From Micromonospora sediminicola (GTDB lineage Bacteria; Actinomycetota; Actinomycetes; Mycobacteriales; Micromonosporaceae), in NCBI RefSeq assembly GCF_900089585.1, contig NZ_FLRH01000004.1, forward strand, positions 1,605,001-1,669,000: a DNA stretch of 64,000 bases, in the 5' to 3' direction. The notes under the pieces were generated by a model. The model ran no database searches. It was not told the origin of the DNA and worked only from the letters and a program-made list of their open reading frames with translations. The translations under genes were made by a program, and so were the position numbers. Below are positions 34,566 to 43,356 of this stretch, piece after piece. The stretch's first letter is position 1; each line of letters starts with the position of its first letter.

Positions 34566-34618
34566 CTTGTCATTGACAAGATGGCATCCATGCCAGCAAT
34601 CTTGTCGCTGACAAGATT
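34566..34618. promoter_or_regulatory. double TetR operator
   Basis: Two related palindromes: CTTGTCA-T-TGACAAG at 34566-34580 (7-bp arms) and CTTGTC-GCT-GACAAG with arms extending to 9 bp at 34598-34618. Centres are 35 bp apart, so both sit on nearly the same DNA face region. They flank the divergent promoters of the TetR and DoxX genes. Confidence 0.75.
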
Positions 34619-34640
34619 GCTCTCGACGGAGGGATGAGCC

Positions 34641-35084
34641 GTGGCACCCCTGATCGCACTCCTCACCGGCACCGCCGTGGCCCGGATCGCCGGCCTGCTC
34701 GGCGTGGACGCGCTAGACGGCTGGCATCCCGCGCTGCGGGTCGGCCTGGCGCTGATGCTCGTGCTGACCGGCACGGCCCACTTCGCGTCCCGGCGGGCGG
34801 ACCTGATCGCCAAGGTTCCGCCGGCGCTGCCCCGGCCGGACCTGCTGGTCACGCTCACCGGCGTGCTGGAACTCGGCGGCGCGGTCGCCCTGCTGCCGCC
34901 GGCGACCGCGCGCTGGGCCGCGGCCGGCCTGGCGCTGTTGATGCTCGCCATGTTCCCGGCCAACGTCTCGGCCGCCCGCCGCCGGCTGACGCTCGCCGGC
35001 CGACCGGTCACCCCGCTGGCCACCCGGACGGCGCTCCAGCTCGTCTTCGTGGCCGCCGCGCTCGCGGTCGCCCTGGGCGGCTGA
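34641..35084 (+). CDS. DoxX family membrane protein
   Basis: A 147-residue four-helix membrane protein of the DoxX superfamily (LVLTGTAHFASRRADLIAKVPP, GVLELGGAVALL). Such proteins have been linked to redox or thiol-oxidoreductase complexes, but no specific reaction can be assigned. GTG 34641 has CGGAGGG upstream. Its promoter region is the double TetR operator, so it is probably the regulated target. Confidence 0.8.
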   Translation: MAPLIALLTGTAVARIAGLLGVDALDGWHPALRVGLALMLVLTGTAHFASRRADLIAKVPPALPRPDLLVTLTGVLELGGAVALLPPATARWAAAGLALLMLAMFPANVSAARRRLTLAGRPVTPLATRTALQLVFVAAALAVALGG

Positions 35085-35205
35085 CCGCACCCTCGGCCGC
35101 GCCCGGTACACATCCGCCGTCCGCGCGCCCGCGGTGCCGGGCTGCGGTGCGGTGCCGGGCAGCCGCCCGACGGCTGCGGGCGGGGCGCCGGACCGCCCGG
35201 AGAAC

Positions 35206-35239
35206 GGCGTGCCTGCCGACCCGGATCAGCAGGCACGCC
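35206..35239. terminator. stem-loop terminator before MFS gene end
   Basis: Perfect 11-bp stem (GGCGTGCCTGC with its complement) and 12-nt loop, seven bases beyond the MFS stop and 120 bp past the converging DoxX gene. Confidence 0.75.
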
Positions 35240-35245
35240 CCGGCC

Positions 35246-36868
35246 TCAGACCCGCGCCGGCTCCGCCCCGGCCGGCGGGGCGTCCCCGGTCACCCCGGCG
35301 CGCACGCTCGGCAGGCGCAGGCAGGTGAGCAGGCCGACCAGCAGGAACCCGGCCGCGGTGAAGGCGGCGTACCGGGTGGCGTCGGAGAAGGCCGCCTTCG
35401 CCTCCTCGGCGATCGGCGCGGTACGCGGATCCGCCGCCAGCCCGCCGATCGCCGCGCCGGCGCTCTCCTTCACCGCGCTCACCACCTGGTCCCGACCGGC
35501 CGGGTCGAGGCCGGGCTGGTCGGCCAGCCGGTCGCCGAGGAGGCCGCCGAGGCCGGCGAAGAGCACGGTGCCGAGCACGGCGATGCCGAGCGCCGAACCG
35601 ACCTGCCGGGCGGTGCTCTGCAGTCCGGAGCCCTGCCCGCTGCGCCGGACCGGCACCTCGGCCAGCGAGACGCCGGTGAGCTGGGCGGTGGCGAGACCGA
35701 CGCCGATGCCGTAGACGAAGAGGAACGCCAGCGGCGCCCACCAGCGGGTGTCCGGGGCCACCACGAAGCCCAGTCCGGCGACGCCGACCAGCTCGGCCGC
35801 GACGCCCAACTGGACCACCCGGGCCGCGCCCCACCGCTGGGTCAGCGGCGCACCGATGCCGCTGGCCAGGAAGCTGCCCACGGCGAGTGGCAGCAGCGCC
35901 AGGCCGGTGCGGAAGGCGCTGTAGCCGAGCACGTTCTGGAACCACAGCGGCAGCGCGAAGAGCAGGCCGAACTCGCCCAGGCTGACGATCGCCGCGGCCA
36001 GGATGCCGTTGCGGAACGAGCCGATGCCGAACAGCGACAGGTCGAGCAGCGCGGGTCGCCCGGTGCGGTTGCGGCGGACCTGCTGGGCCAGGAAGACCCC
36101 GAGTGCGGTCAGCCCGGCCAGCGCGGCCACCGGCACCGGGGAGATCGAGGCGGTCCAGTCGAGGCCGAAGAGGCTGAACGGCCGTTCCCGCTCCCACCAG
36201 CCGTAGGTGCGTCCCTCGATGAGCGCGAAGACCACGCCGGTCATGCCGACCACGGAGAGCAGCGCGCCGAGCAGGTCGACCCCGCGTTCGGCGCGGTCGT
36301 CCCGGGACTCGGCGACCAGCAGCAGGGTCGCCCCGATCACGGCCAGGCTGACCGGGACGTTGATGCCGAACGCCCACCGCCAGGAGTACGTGGTGGTGAG
36401 CCAACCGCCGAGCAACGGGCCGAGCGCCGCCGCGCCGCCGATGGTCGAGCCCCAGACGGCGAACGCGATGCCCCGCTCCCGGCCGGTGAAGTTGGCGTTG
36501 AGCAGGGAGAGCGAGGTGGGCAGCATCATCGCGCCACCGATGCCCTGCAGCACCCGGGCGCCGATCAGCGCCTCGCCGGAGCCGGCGAGCGCCGCCAGCA
36601 CGCTGGCCACCACGAAGACGCCCACGCCGGCGACGAACATCCGCCGCCGCCCGGACCGGTCGGCGAAGCGGCCGGCGACCAGCAGCAACGCGGCGAAGAC
36701 CAGGGTGTACGCCTCCTGCACCCACTGGGCGTCGGTCGAGGTGATGTCCAGGTCCCGGATGATCTGCGGCACCGCGACGTTCACGATGGTGGCGTCCACG
36801 ATGATCATCGCCACGCCGAGGCTGATGGCCAGCAGCCCGAACCAACGTCCGCGCCCGTCGCCGCGCAT
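35246..36868 (-). CDS. DHA2 family drug:H+ antiporter (14-TM MFS)
   Basis: A 540-residue major facilitator with 14 predicted membrane segments of the EmrB/QacA (DHA2) family. Motif A appears as GRFADRSGRRRMF and motif C-type GGAAALGPLLGGWL; DATIVNVAVPQI in helix 1 is typical. An about 75-residue loop precedes the last helix. Probably exports hydrophobic cations or antibiotics. It is divergent from a MarR regulator, with an 8+8 bp palindrome between them. Confidence 0.93.
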   Translation of the reverse strand: MRGDGRGRWFGLLAISLGVAMIIVDATIVNVAVPQIIRDLDITSTDAQWVQEAYTLVFAALLLVAGRFADRSGRRRMFVAGVGVFVVASVLAALAGSGEALIGARVLQGIGGAMMLPTSLSLLNANFTGRERGIAFAVWGSTIGGAAALGPLLGGWLTTTYSWRWAFGINVPVSLAVIGATLLLVAESRDDRAERGVDLLGALLSVVGMTGVVFALIEGRTYGWWERERPFSLFGLDWTASISPVPVAALAGLTALGVFLAQQVRRNRTGRPALLDLSLFGIGSFRNGILAAAIVSLGEFGLLFALPLWFQNVLGYSAFRTGLALLPLAVGSFLASGIGAPLTQRWGAARVVQLGVAAELVGVAGLGFVVAPDTRWWAPLAFLFVYGIGVGLATAQLTGVSLAEVPVRRSGQGSGLQSTARQVGSALGIAVLGTVLFAGLGGLLGDRLADQPGLDPAGRDQVVSAVKESAGAAIGGLAADPRTAPIAEEAKAAFSDATRYAAFTAAGFLLVGLLTCLRLPSVRAGVTGDAPPAGAEPARV

Positions 36869-36884
36869 GGCACCCCTCCCGCTT

Positions 36885-36903
36885 TAGCTAGATTTTCTAG
36901 CTA
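36885..36903. promoter_or_regulatory. MarR operator in MFS/marR intergenic region
   Basis: TAGCTAGA-TTT-TCTAGCTA, a perfect palindrome with 8-bp arms; a further TGCTAGCTTTAACC half-like sequence lies 8 bp away, next to the marR start. It lies 17 bp upstream of the MFS start codon. Confidence 0.7.
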
Positions 36904-36925
36904 CCTGAGATGCTAGCTTTAACCC

Positions 36926-37444
36926 GTGGAGGGGTCGCCGTCAACCGGAGAGGTCACGCCCGCCGGCCGGCCGCCGAGCAGCGAGGCCGCCCGGGCGCTG
37001 CGTGAGATGCTCCGGGTCGCCGGCGACACCCGAGCCGCGTTGGCCCGCCGCCTCGGCATCGGCGCGACCGACGCCGCGGCCATCGACCACCTGATCTCCA
37101 GCCCCGAGCCGCTGGGCCCGGTCGAGCTGGGCAACCGGTTGGGCATCCGCTCCGCCTCCGCCACCACGCTCGTCGACCGGCTGGTCCAGGCCGGACACGT
37201 CGCCCGCGCCCCACATCCGCACGATCGCCGGCGCCTGACCCTCCAGGTGACCGAGCACGCGGTCGGCGAGGTGCTGGAGGCGCTGCGGCCCATGCTGGTC
37301 GGCGTCGACCGCGCGGTCGCCCGACTCACCCCCGAACAGGCCGAGGCCACCGCCACGTTCCTGCGCGAGGTCGCCGAAGTGATGCGGGAGTACGTCGCCA
37401 CCGCGCCGGACGAGCCGCCCCGCGCCCGGACCGAGCGTGGCTGA
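36926..37444 (+). CDS. MarR family transcriptional regulator (controls MFS exporter)
   Basis: A 172-residue MarR-type winged-helix protein: helical N-terminus, GIGATDAAAIDHL and LGNRLGIRSASATTLVDRLVQAG (recognition helix), then the wing HPHDRRRLTLQ. GTG 36926 lies 22 bp from the palindrome at 36885-36903, close to a TAACCC box. It is divergent from the DHA2 exporter and is its likely repressor, released by an exported drug. Confidence 0.88.
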   Translation: MEGSPSTGEVTPAGRPPSSEAARALREMLRVAGDTRAALARRLGIGATDAAAIDHLISSPEPLGPVELGNRLGIRSASATTLVDRLVQAGHVARAPHPHDRRRLTLQVTEHAVGEVLEALRPMLVGVDRAVARLTPEQAEATATFLREVAEVMREYVATAPDEPPRARTERG

Positions 37445-37500
37445 GGGCACTCTCAGAAATTAGTTTGGGACCTGATGGTTCGGGGGCTAATCTGACGCCC

Positions 37501-38028
37501 GTGAACATGGGACCGCTCGTCCGCTACCCCGACGCGCTGCAACAGGCGCCGCTCGGCCGGCTGATCTCGATCGCCGGCCACGTCGTCGAGCAGCACTGGG
37601 GGCGCTACCTGGCCGAGCACCACGGCCTCACCTCCGCCGGCATGCGGGTGCTGATGATCCTGCTGCGGGCCGGCGACATCACCCACCGCGAGATGGCGGA
37701 GCTGTGCTTCGTCCGGCCCGCCACCCTCACCGGCATCGTCGACACCCTGGAACGCGACGGCTTCGTCAGCCGGCGGCGCAACCCGGAGGACCGGCGCGCC
37801 GTCCAGCTCACGCTCACCGACAAGGGCCAGGAGCAAGCCCGCGCGATCATCGACCTGATCCACAGCGACCGGCCGTTGACGTCGGTCGACGCCGACCCGG
37901 CCAAGCGCGCCGTCATCCGCGAATTCCTGACCGAAATCATCACCGGCATGTCCGACGGGGACCTCCGTCGGTTGAACCGGGACAGCGAGTCCGACACCGA
38001 GTCGCCGACGGGGAGACATCCGTGCTGA
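37501..38028 (+). CDS. MarR family transcriptional regulator (controls ABC exporter)
   Basis: A 175-residue MarR-type regulator with LTSAGMRVLMILLRAGDITHREM, the recognition helix RPATLTGIVDTLERDG and the wing RNPEDRRAVQL. GTG 37501 is leaderless: TAATCT (37488-37493) is seven bases upstream. Its stop overlaps the start of the first ABC gene by seven bases (GTGCTGA), so the three genes 37501-41908 form one translationally coupled operon with the regulator first, implying autoregulation. Confidence 0.9.
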   Translation: MNMGPLVRYPDALQQAPLGRLISIAGHVVEQHWGRYLAEHHGLTSAGMRVLMILLRAGDITHREMAELCFVRPATLTGIVDTLERDGFVSRRRNPEDRRAVQLTLTDKGQEQARAIIDLIHSDRPLTSVDADPAKRAVIREFLTEIITGMSDGDLRRLNRDSESDTESPTGRHPC

Positions 38029-39755
38029 TCCGCCTGCTCCGCACACATCTGCGCCCGTACCGACGACTGCTGGCCGCCGTGGTGGCGCTCCAGTTCGTCG
38101 GCACGATGGCCTCGCTCTACCTGCCCAGCCTCAACGCCGACATCATCGACCGGGGCGTCGCCCGCGGCGACACCGACCAGATCCTGCGGACGGGCGGCTG
38201 GATGCTGGTGGTCAGCCTGCTCCAGATCGCCTGCTCGATCGCCGCGGTCTACCTCGGCGCGAAGACCGCGATGGGCTTCGGCCGTGACGTCCGCAGGGCG
38301 ATCTTCGGGCACGTCAACCGCTTCTCCGCCCGCGAGGTGGCCCGCTTCGGCACGCCGTCCCTGATCACCCGCAACACCAACGACGTCCAGCAGGTGCAGA
38401 TGCTGGTGCTGCTCAGCTGCACCATGCTGGTGGCCGCGCCGATCATGAGCGTCGGCGGCGTGGTGATGGCGCTGCGCGAGGACGTCGGCCTCTCCTGGCT
38501 GATGCTGGTCTGCGTACCGGTGCTGGCCGTCGCGCTGGGCCTGATCATCCGCCGGATGGTGCCGGGCTTCCGGCTCATGCAGACCCGGATCGACACCGTC
38601 AACCGGGTGCTGCGCGAGCAGATCACCGGCATCCGGGTGGTCCGGGCGTTCGTCCGCGAGCCGTACGAGACCGACCGCTTCCAGGGGGCCAACGCCGACC
38701 TGACGGCGACCGCGCTGCGCATCGGCCGACTCCAGGCGCTGATCTTCCCGATCGTGATGCTGGTGCTCAACGTCTCCAGCGTGGCGGTGCTCTGGTTCGG
38801 CGCGGCCCGGGTCGACTCCGGGGAGATCCAGGTCGGCGCGCTCACCGCGTTCCTGCAGTACCTGATGCAGATCCTGATGGCGGTCATGATGGCCACCTTC
38901 ATGCTGATGATGGTGCCCCGGGCGGCGGTCTGCGCCGAACGCATCGAGGAGGTGCTGGACACCGACTCCTCGGTGGTGCCGGCGGCCGACCCGGTGACCG
39001 AGGTCGCCGGACGCGGCGAGCTGGAGCTGCGCGGCGCCGGCTTCCAGTACCCGGGCGCCACCGCGCCGGTGCTGCGCGACATCTCGTTCCGGGCCCGGCC
39101 GGGCCGCACCACGGCGATCATCGGGTCCACCGGCGCCGGCAAGACCACGTTGCTGACGTTGATCCCCCGGCTGGTCGACCCGACCGCCGGCGCGGTCCTG
39201 GTCGACGGCGTGGACGTGCGCGACCTGGCCCCGGACGAGCTGTGGCGGCGGATCGGGCTGGTGCCGCAACGGCCGTACCTGTTCAGCGGCACGGTGGCGA
39301 GCAACCTGCGCTACGGCAACCCGGACGCCACCGACGCGGACCTCTGGGCGGCCCTGGAGATCGCCCAGGCGCGCGACTTCGTCGCCGAGATGCCGGGCGG
39401 ACTGGACGCACCGATCGCGCAGGGCGGCACCAACGTCTCCGGCGGCCAGCGGCAACGCCTGGCCATCGCCCGCGCGCTGGTCCGCAAGCCGGAGATCTAT
39501 CTCTTCGACGACTCCTTCTCCGCACTCGACCTCGGCACGGACGCCCGGTTGCGGGCCGCCCTCAGGCCGGTCACCGCGGACGCGGCGGTGGTGATCGTGG
39601 CCCAGCGGGTCTCCACGATCGTCGACGCCGACCAGATCATCGTGCTCGAGGACGGGGGTGTCGTCGGGATGGGACGGCACGACGAACTGCTGGAGAACTG
39701 CCCGACGTACGCCGAGATCGTGGCGTCGCAGCAGACGGCGGAGGTGACGGCATGA
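38022..39755 (+). CDS. heterodimeric ABC exporter, degenerate-Walker-B half
   Basis: A 577-residue half-transporter: six-helix transmembrane domain (1-310), nucleotide-binding domain with Walker A GSTGAGKTT, intact signature NVSGGQRQR, but Walker B IYLFDDSFSALD, where the catalytic Glu is replaced by Asp. Thus one composite ATP site of the exporter pair should be non-canonical. GTG 38022 overlaps the marR stop; the TGA stop overlaps the ATG of the second half-transporter (ATGA). Efflux substrate unknown. Confidence 0.93.
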   Translation: MLIRLLRTHLRPYRRLLAAVVALQFVGTMASLYLPSLNADIIDRGVARGDTDQILRTGGWMLVVSLLQIACSIAAVYLGAKTAMGFGRDVRRAIFGHVNRFSAREVARFGTPSLITRNTNDVQQVQMLVLLSCTMLVAAPIMSVGGVVMALREDVGLSWLMLVCVPVLAVALGLIIRRMVPGFRLMQTRIDTVNRVLREQITGIRVVRAFVREPYETDRFQGANADLTATALRIGRLQALIFPIVMLVLNVSSVAVLWFGAARVDSGEIQVGALTAFLQYLMQILMAVMMATFMLMMVPRAAVCAERIEEVLDTDSSVVPAADPVTEVAGRGELELRGAGFQYPGATAPVLRDISFRARPGRTTAIIGSTGAGKTTLLTLIPRLVDPTAGAVLVDGVDVRDLAPDELWRRIGLVPQRPYLFSGTVASNLRYGNPDATDADLWAALEIAQARDFVAEMPGGLDAPIAQGGTNVSGGQRQRLAIARALVRKPEIYLFDDSFSALDLGTDARLRAALRPVTADAAVVIVAQRVSTIVDADQIIVLEDGGVVGMGRHDELLENCPTYAEIVASQQTAEVTA

Positions 39756-39865
39756 GCGAACGCACCGAGCGCAGCGAGGGCCGTGAGAACATGCCCAGCC
39801 AGCACGGCATGAGCGAACGCACCGAGCGCAGCGAGGGCCGTGAGGGCATGCCCGGCCAGCACCCC
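39752..39865 (+). repeat. 57-bp tandem duplication at ABC gene start
   Basis: Two consecutive 57-bp copies (39752-39808, 39809-39865) with six base differences duplicate the first 19 codons (MSERTERSEGRE...). Each copy begins with ATG, so initiation at either would give the same frame. Confidence 0.9.
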
Positions 39866-41908
39866 GTGAGCGCCGTACCGCAGCAGGCCGAACCGAAGCG
39901 GCTGCCTCCGGCCGGACGGCGGCCCGGCGGCCCGCCACACATGAACATGGGCATGCCGGCCGAGAAGGCGATGCGGTTCGGGCCGTCGGCGCGGCGGCTG
40001 CTCGGCCGGCTGCGCCCGTACCGGATCCAGCTCGTCGGCGTGCTGGCGCTGGCGCTGGCCAGCGTCGGGCTCAGCGTGATCGGGCCGAAGGTGCTCGGGC
40101 ACGCCACCGACCTGATCTTCAACGGGGTGATCGGGCGGCAGTTGCCGGCCGGCACCAGCACCGAGGCGGCGGTGGCCGCGGCCCGGGCCGCGGGCAACGG
40201 CAACTTCGCCGACATGCTGGCCCGGATGGACGTGATGCCCGGCGCGGGCATCGACTTCGACCGGCTGGGCCGGGTGCTGGCGTTCGCGGTCGCGCTCTAC
40301 GTCGCCGCGAGCGTGCTGATGTGGGCGCAGGGCTGGGTGCTCAACGGCGTGGTGCAGCGCACCGTGTTCCGGCTCCGCGCCGACGTGGAGGACAAGCTCA
40401 ACCGGCTGCCGCTGCCGTACTTCGACAAGCAGCCGCGGGGCGAGCTGCTGAGCCGGGTCACCAACGACATCGACAACATCTCGCAGACCCTCCAGCAGAC
40501 GCTGAGCCAGCTGCTCACGTCGCTGCTGACCGTCGTCGGCGTACTCGGGATGATGTTCTGGATCTCGCCGCTGCTGGCGACGGTGGCCCTGGTCGCGATC
40601 CCGTTGTCGGTGATCGTCACCGGTCAGATCGCCAAGCGGTCGCAGCGCAAGTTCATCGCCCAGTGGACCCACACCGGTGAGCTGAACGCCCAGATCGAGG
40701 AGGCCTACACCGGGCACGAGCTGGTCAAGGTGTTCGGCCGGCAGAAGGAGGTCGAGGCCGCCTTCCACGCCAAGAACGAGGAGCTGTTCAAGGCCAGCTT
40801 CGGCGCCCAGTTCGTCTCCGGGATCATCATGCCGGCGATGTTCTTCATCGGGAACCTCAGCTACGTCGCCATCGCGGTGGTCGGCGGGCTGCGGGTGGCC
40901 TCCGGCGCGATGAGCCTCGGCGACGTGCAGGCGTTCATCCAGTACTCGCGGCAGTTCACCCAGCCGCTCACCCAGGTCGCGTCGATGGCCAACCTGCTCC
41001 AGTCCGGGGTGGCCTCGGCGGAGCGGGTCTTCGCCGTGCTCGACGCCGACGAGCAGAGCGCCGACCCGGGCGAGCCGGCCCGGATCGCCGACCCGCACGG
41101 CCGGGTCGAGTTCGAACACGTCTCGTTCCGCTACGACCCGAACAAGCCGCTGATCGACGACCTCTCCCTGGTCGCCGAGCCCGGGCACACCGTGGCCATC
41201 GTCGGTCCCACCGGCGCCGGCAAGACCACCCTGGTCAACCTGGTCATGCGGTTCTACGAGCTGGACGCCGGCCGGATCACGCTGGACGGGGTGGACATCA
41301 GCACCCTGCGCCGGGACGACCTGCGCGGACGGATCGGCATGGTGCTCCAGGACACCTGGCTGTTCGGCGGCACCATCCGGGACAACATCGCCTACGGGCG
41401 GCCGGACGCCACCGAGGAGGAGATCCTCGCCGCCGCCCGGGCGACCTTCGTGGACCGCTTCGTCCGCAGCCTGCCGGACGGCTACGACACCGTGATCGAC
41501 GAGGAGGGCAGCAACGTCAGCGCCGGCGAGAAGCAGCTCATCACCATCGCGCGGGCGTTCCTGGCCGAGCCGTCGCTGCTGATCCTCGACGAGGCGACCA
41601 GCTCGGTGGACACCCGCACCGAGGTGCTGCTCCAGCGCGCCATGGCGGCGCTGCGCTCCGACCGGACCAGTTTCGTCATCGCGCACCGGCTCTCCACCAT
41701 CCGCGACGCCGACCTGATCCTGATGATGGAGCAGGGCCGGATCGTCGAGCAGGGCACCCACGACCAGCTGGTCGCCGCCGGTGGCGCGTACGCCCGGCTC
41801 TACCGGGCCCAGTTCACCGGCGCGGTGATCTCCGACGAGGTGCCCGCGCCGACGCCGGGCGGTCCGCCGGCCGGGGTCCGGCCCACCGGCGCGCCGGTCG
41901 GGAACTGA
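39752..41908 (+). CDS. heterodimeric ABC exporter, catalytic half with duplicated N-terminus
   Basis: A 718-residue half-transporter. The first 75 residues are an extra hydrophilic tail, including a duplicated 19-residue unit beginning MSERTERSEG. Then comes a six-helix domain (about 95-430; an unusual Ala/Gly-rich extracytoplasmic loop at about 135-170), and the nucleotide-binding domain with Walker A GPTGAGKTT, a degenerate signature NVSAGEKQL and canonical Walker B LLILDEATSSVD. Together with 38022-39755 this gives one normal and one degenerate ATP site, as in TM287/288-type exporters. Coupled to the previous gene by ATGA. Confidence 0.94.
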   Translation: MSERTERSEGRENMPSQHGMSERTERSEGREGMPGQHPVSAVPQQAEPKRLPPAGRRPGGPPHMNMGMPAEKAMRFGPSARRLLGRLRPYRIQLVGVLALALASVGLSVIGPKVLGHATDLIFNGVIGRQLPAGTSTEAAVAAARAAGNGNFADMLARMDVMPGAGIDFDRLGRVLAFAVALYVAASVLMWAQGWVLNGVVQRTVFRLRADVEDKLNRLPLPYFDKQPRGELLSRVTNDIDNISQTLQQTLSQLLTSLLTVVGVLGMMFWISPLLATVALVAIPLSVIVTGQIAKRSQRKFIAQWTHTGELNAQIEEAYTGHELVKVFGRQKEVEAAFHAKNEELFKASFGAQFVSGIIMPAMFFIGNLSYVAIAVVGGLRVASGAMSLGDVQAFIQYSRQFTQPLTQVASMANLLQSGVASAERVFAVLDADEQSADPGEPARIADPHGRVEFEHVSFRYDPNKPLIDDLSLVAEPGHTVAIVGPTGAGKTTLVNLVMRFYELDAGRITLDGVDISTLRRDDLRGRIGMVLQDTWLFGGTIRDNIAYGRPDATEEEILAAARATFVDRFVRSLPDGYDTVIDEEGSNVSAGEKQLITIARAFLAEPSLLILDEATSSVDTRTEVLLQRAMAALRSDRTSFVIAHRLSTIRDADLILMMEQGRIVEQGTHDQLVAAGGAYARLYRAQFTGAVISDEVPAPTPGGPPAGVRPTGAPVGN

Positions 41909-41938
41909 CATGGAACCGGCGACACCTGCGACACCGGC

Positions 41939-41967
41939 CGCCCGGGTGACGGCACGTCACCCGGGCG
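41939..41967. terminator. bidirectional terminator between ABC and thrS-like genes
   Basis: Perfect 12-bp stem (CGCCCGGGTGAC with its complement) with a 5-nt loop, between converging genes. Confidence 0.85.
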
Positions 41968-41987
41968 ACCCCGGCGTCGGGCCGGGC

Positions 41988-43205
41988 TCAGGCCGGCGGG
42001 AGCAGGTCGGGCGACCGGCTCGCGACCACCGCGCCGACCAGCCCCACCGCCGCGGCGGCGGGCATCGGGGCGAGACCGCGCCCGTCGCGCAGGCGCAGCG
42101 AGACCGACCCGTCGGCCGCCTCCCGGGCACCGACCACCCCGACGTACGGGACGCGTCGGCGGGCCGCGTCCCGGATCCGCGCGCCCAGCGAGCCCGATTC
42201 GTCGACCTCGGCCCGCAGACCGGCGGCCTCCGCCTCGCGGCGGAGCCGGTGGACCGCGTCGGCCTGCGCGTCGTCCACCGGGAGCAGCACCAGCTGCACC
42301 GGGGCGTACCAGGCCGGGAACGCGCCCTCGTGCACCTCGATCAGGTAGGCGAACAGCCGCTCCATGCTGCCCACCAGGCTCCGGTGCACCATCACCGGCC
42401 GCTTCCGCCGCCCGTCCGAGTCGGTGTACGACAGGTCGAACCGCTCCGGCTTGTCGAAGTCGAGCTGGACGGTGGAGATGGTCGACTCCCGGCCGCCCGC
42501 GTCCACGATCTGGATGTCGATCTTCGGGCCGTAGAACGCGGCCTCGCCCGGCGCCTCGGTGACGTCCACCCCGTCGAGCGCGGCGCGGAGCAGCTCCTCG
42601 GCCCGCGCCCACCCGGCGTCGTCGCCGACGTACCGCTGGTCCGGCCCGCGCAGCGACAACCGGAACCCGGCCGGACGGACGCCGAGGGCGGCGTGCGCCT
42701 CGCGGATCAGCCGCAGGATCTCCCGCACCTCGTCGCCGACCTGCTCCAGCGCGCAGAAGTTGTGTGCGTCGTTGAGCGAGATGGCCCGCACCCGGGACAG
42801 CCCGCCGAGCACCCCGGAGCGCTCGGCCCGATACATCCCGCCCAGCTCGGCGACGCGCAGCGGCAGTTCCCGGTAGGACCGGCCCCGGGCGGCGAAGACC
42901 AGCGCGTGGTGCGGGCAGAGCGCCGGACGGAGCACGAACTCGTCGTCGGCGCTCAACCGCATCGGCGGGAACATGTCGTCGGCGAAGTAGCCCAGGTGCC
43001 CGGAGCGTTCGAACAGCTCCCGTTTGCCCAGCGGCGGCGAGTAGACGTGCCGGTAGCCGGCCCGACGCTCCAACTCCCGTACGTACTCCTCGACGGCGTG
43101 CCGGGCGGCGGCGCCGGCCGGCAGCCAGATCGGCAGCCCGGCGCCCGCGAGCGGGTCGGAGACGAACAGCTCCAGCTCCCGGCCGAGCCTGCGGTGGTCG
43201 ATCAT
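41988..43205 (-). CDS. threonyl-tRNA synthetase paralog lacking TGS and editing domains
   Basis: A 405-residue class II synthetase core plus anticodon-binding domain. Compared with normal ThrRS (about 640 residues) the N-terminal TGS and editing domains are absent. Motif 2 is present as GGMYRAERSG; the zinc ligands appear in RPALCPHH, NDAHNFC and the later MVHRSLVGSMERL. The anticodon domain begins near residue 310 (APVQLVLLPV). It could aminoacylate tRNA-Thr without proofreading, serve as a resistance copy, or activate Thr in another pathway. ATG 43205 has AAGGAGAG upstream. It is preceded by a threonine attenuator (43258-43368). Confidence 0.88.
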   Translation of the reverse strand: MIDHRRLGRELELFVSDPLAGAGLPIWLPAGAAARHAVEEYVRELERRAGYRHVYSPPLGKRELFERSGHLGYFADDMFPPMRLSADDEFVLRPALCPHHALVFAARGRSYRELPLRVAELGGMYRAERSGVLGGLSRVRAISLNDAHNFCALEQVGDEVREILRLIREAHAALGVRPAGFRLSLRGPDQRYVGDDAGWARAEELLRAALDGVDVTEAPGEAAFYGPKIDIQIVDAGGRESTISTVQLDFDKPERFDLSYTDSDGRRKRPVMVHRSLVGSMERLFAYLIEVHEGAFPAWYAPVQLVLLPVDDAQADAVHRLRREAEAAGLRAEVDESGSLGARIRDAARRRVPYVGVVGAREAADGSVSLRLRDGRGLAPMPAAAAVGLVGAVVASRSPDLLPPA

Positions 43206-43257
43206 GTCGCTCTCCTTGATCGGGTACGACCCGGAGGCGAGCGGGACCGGGACGCCG

Positions 43258-43290
43258 CGAGGCCCCGGAGCGGATCGCCCCGGGGCCTCG
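43258..43290 (-). terminator. attenuator terminator of thrS-like gene
   Basis: An 11-bp perfect stem (GAGGCCCCGG and its complement, plus one closing C-G pair) around an 11-nt loop, 12 nt past the leader peptide stop and 50 nt before the synthetase start. An alternative upstream hairpin (CGCCGGG-CCCGGCG, 43314-43331) overlaps the Thr codons' end. Confidence 0.7.
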
Positions 43291-43302
43291 TCGACGGAAA
43301 CG

Positions 43303-43356
43303 TCAGTGCGGCGCGCCGGGAACACCCGGCGTCGTGGTCACCTCAGCACTGCGCAT
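43303..43356 (-). CDS. threonine leader peptide (ThrThrThr)
   Basis: A 17-residue leader peptide, MRSAEVTTTPGVPGAPH, with three consecutive Thr codons (ACC ACG ACG). It begins six bases after TACCGT (43363-43368), so the transcript probably starts at its AUG. It precedes the terminator 43258-43290 and the ThrRS paralog. Ribosome stalling at the Thr codons when charged tRNA-Thr is scarce would prevent terminator formation and allow transcription, the classical trp/thr-style attenuation. Confidence 0.7.
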   Translation of the reverse strand: MRSAEVTTTPGVPGAPH

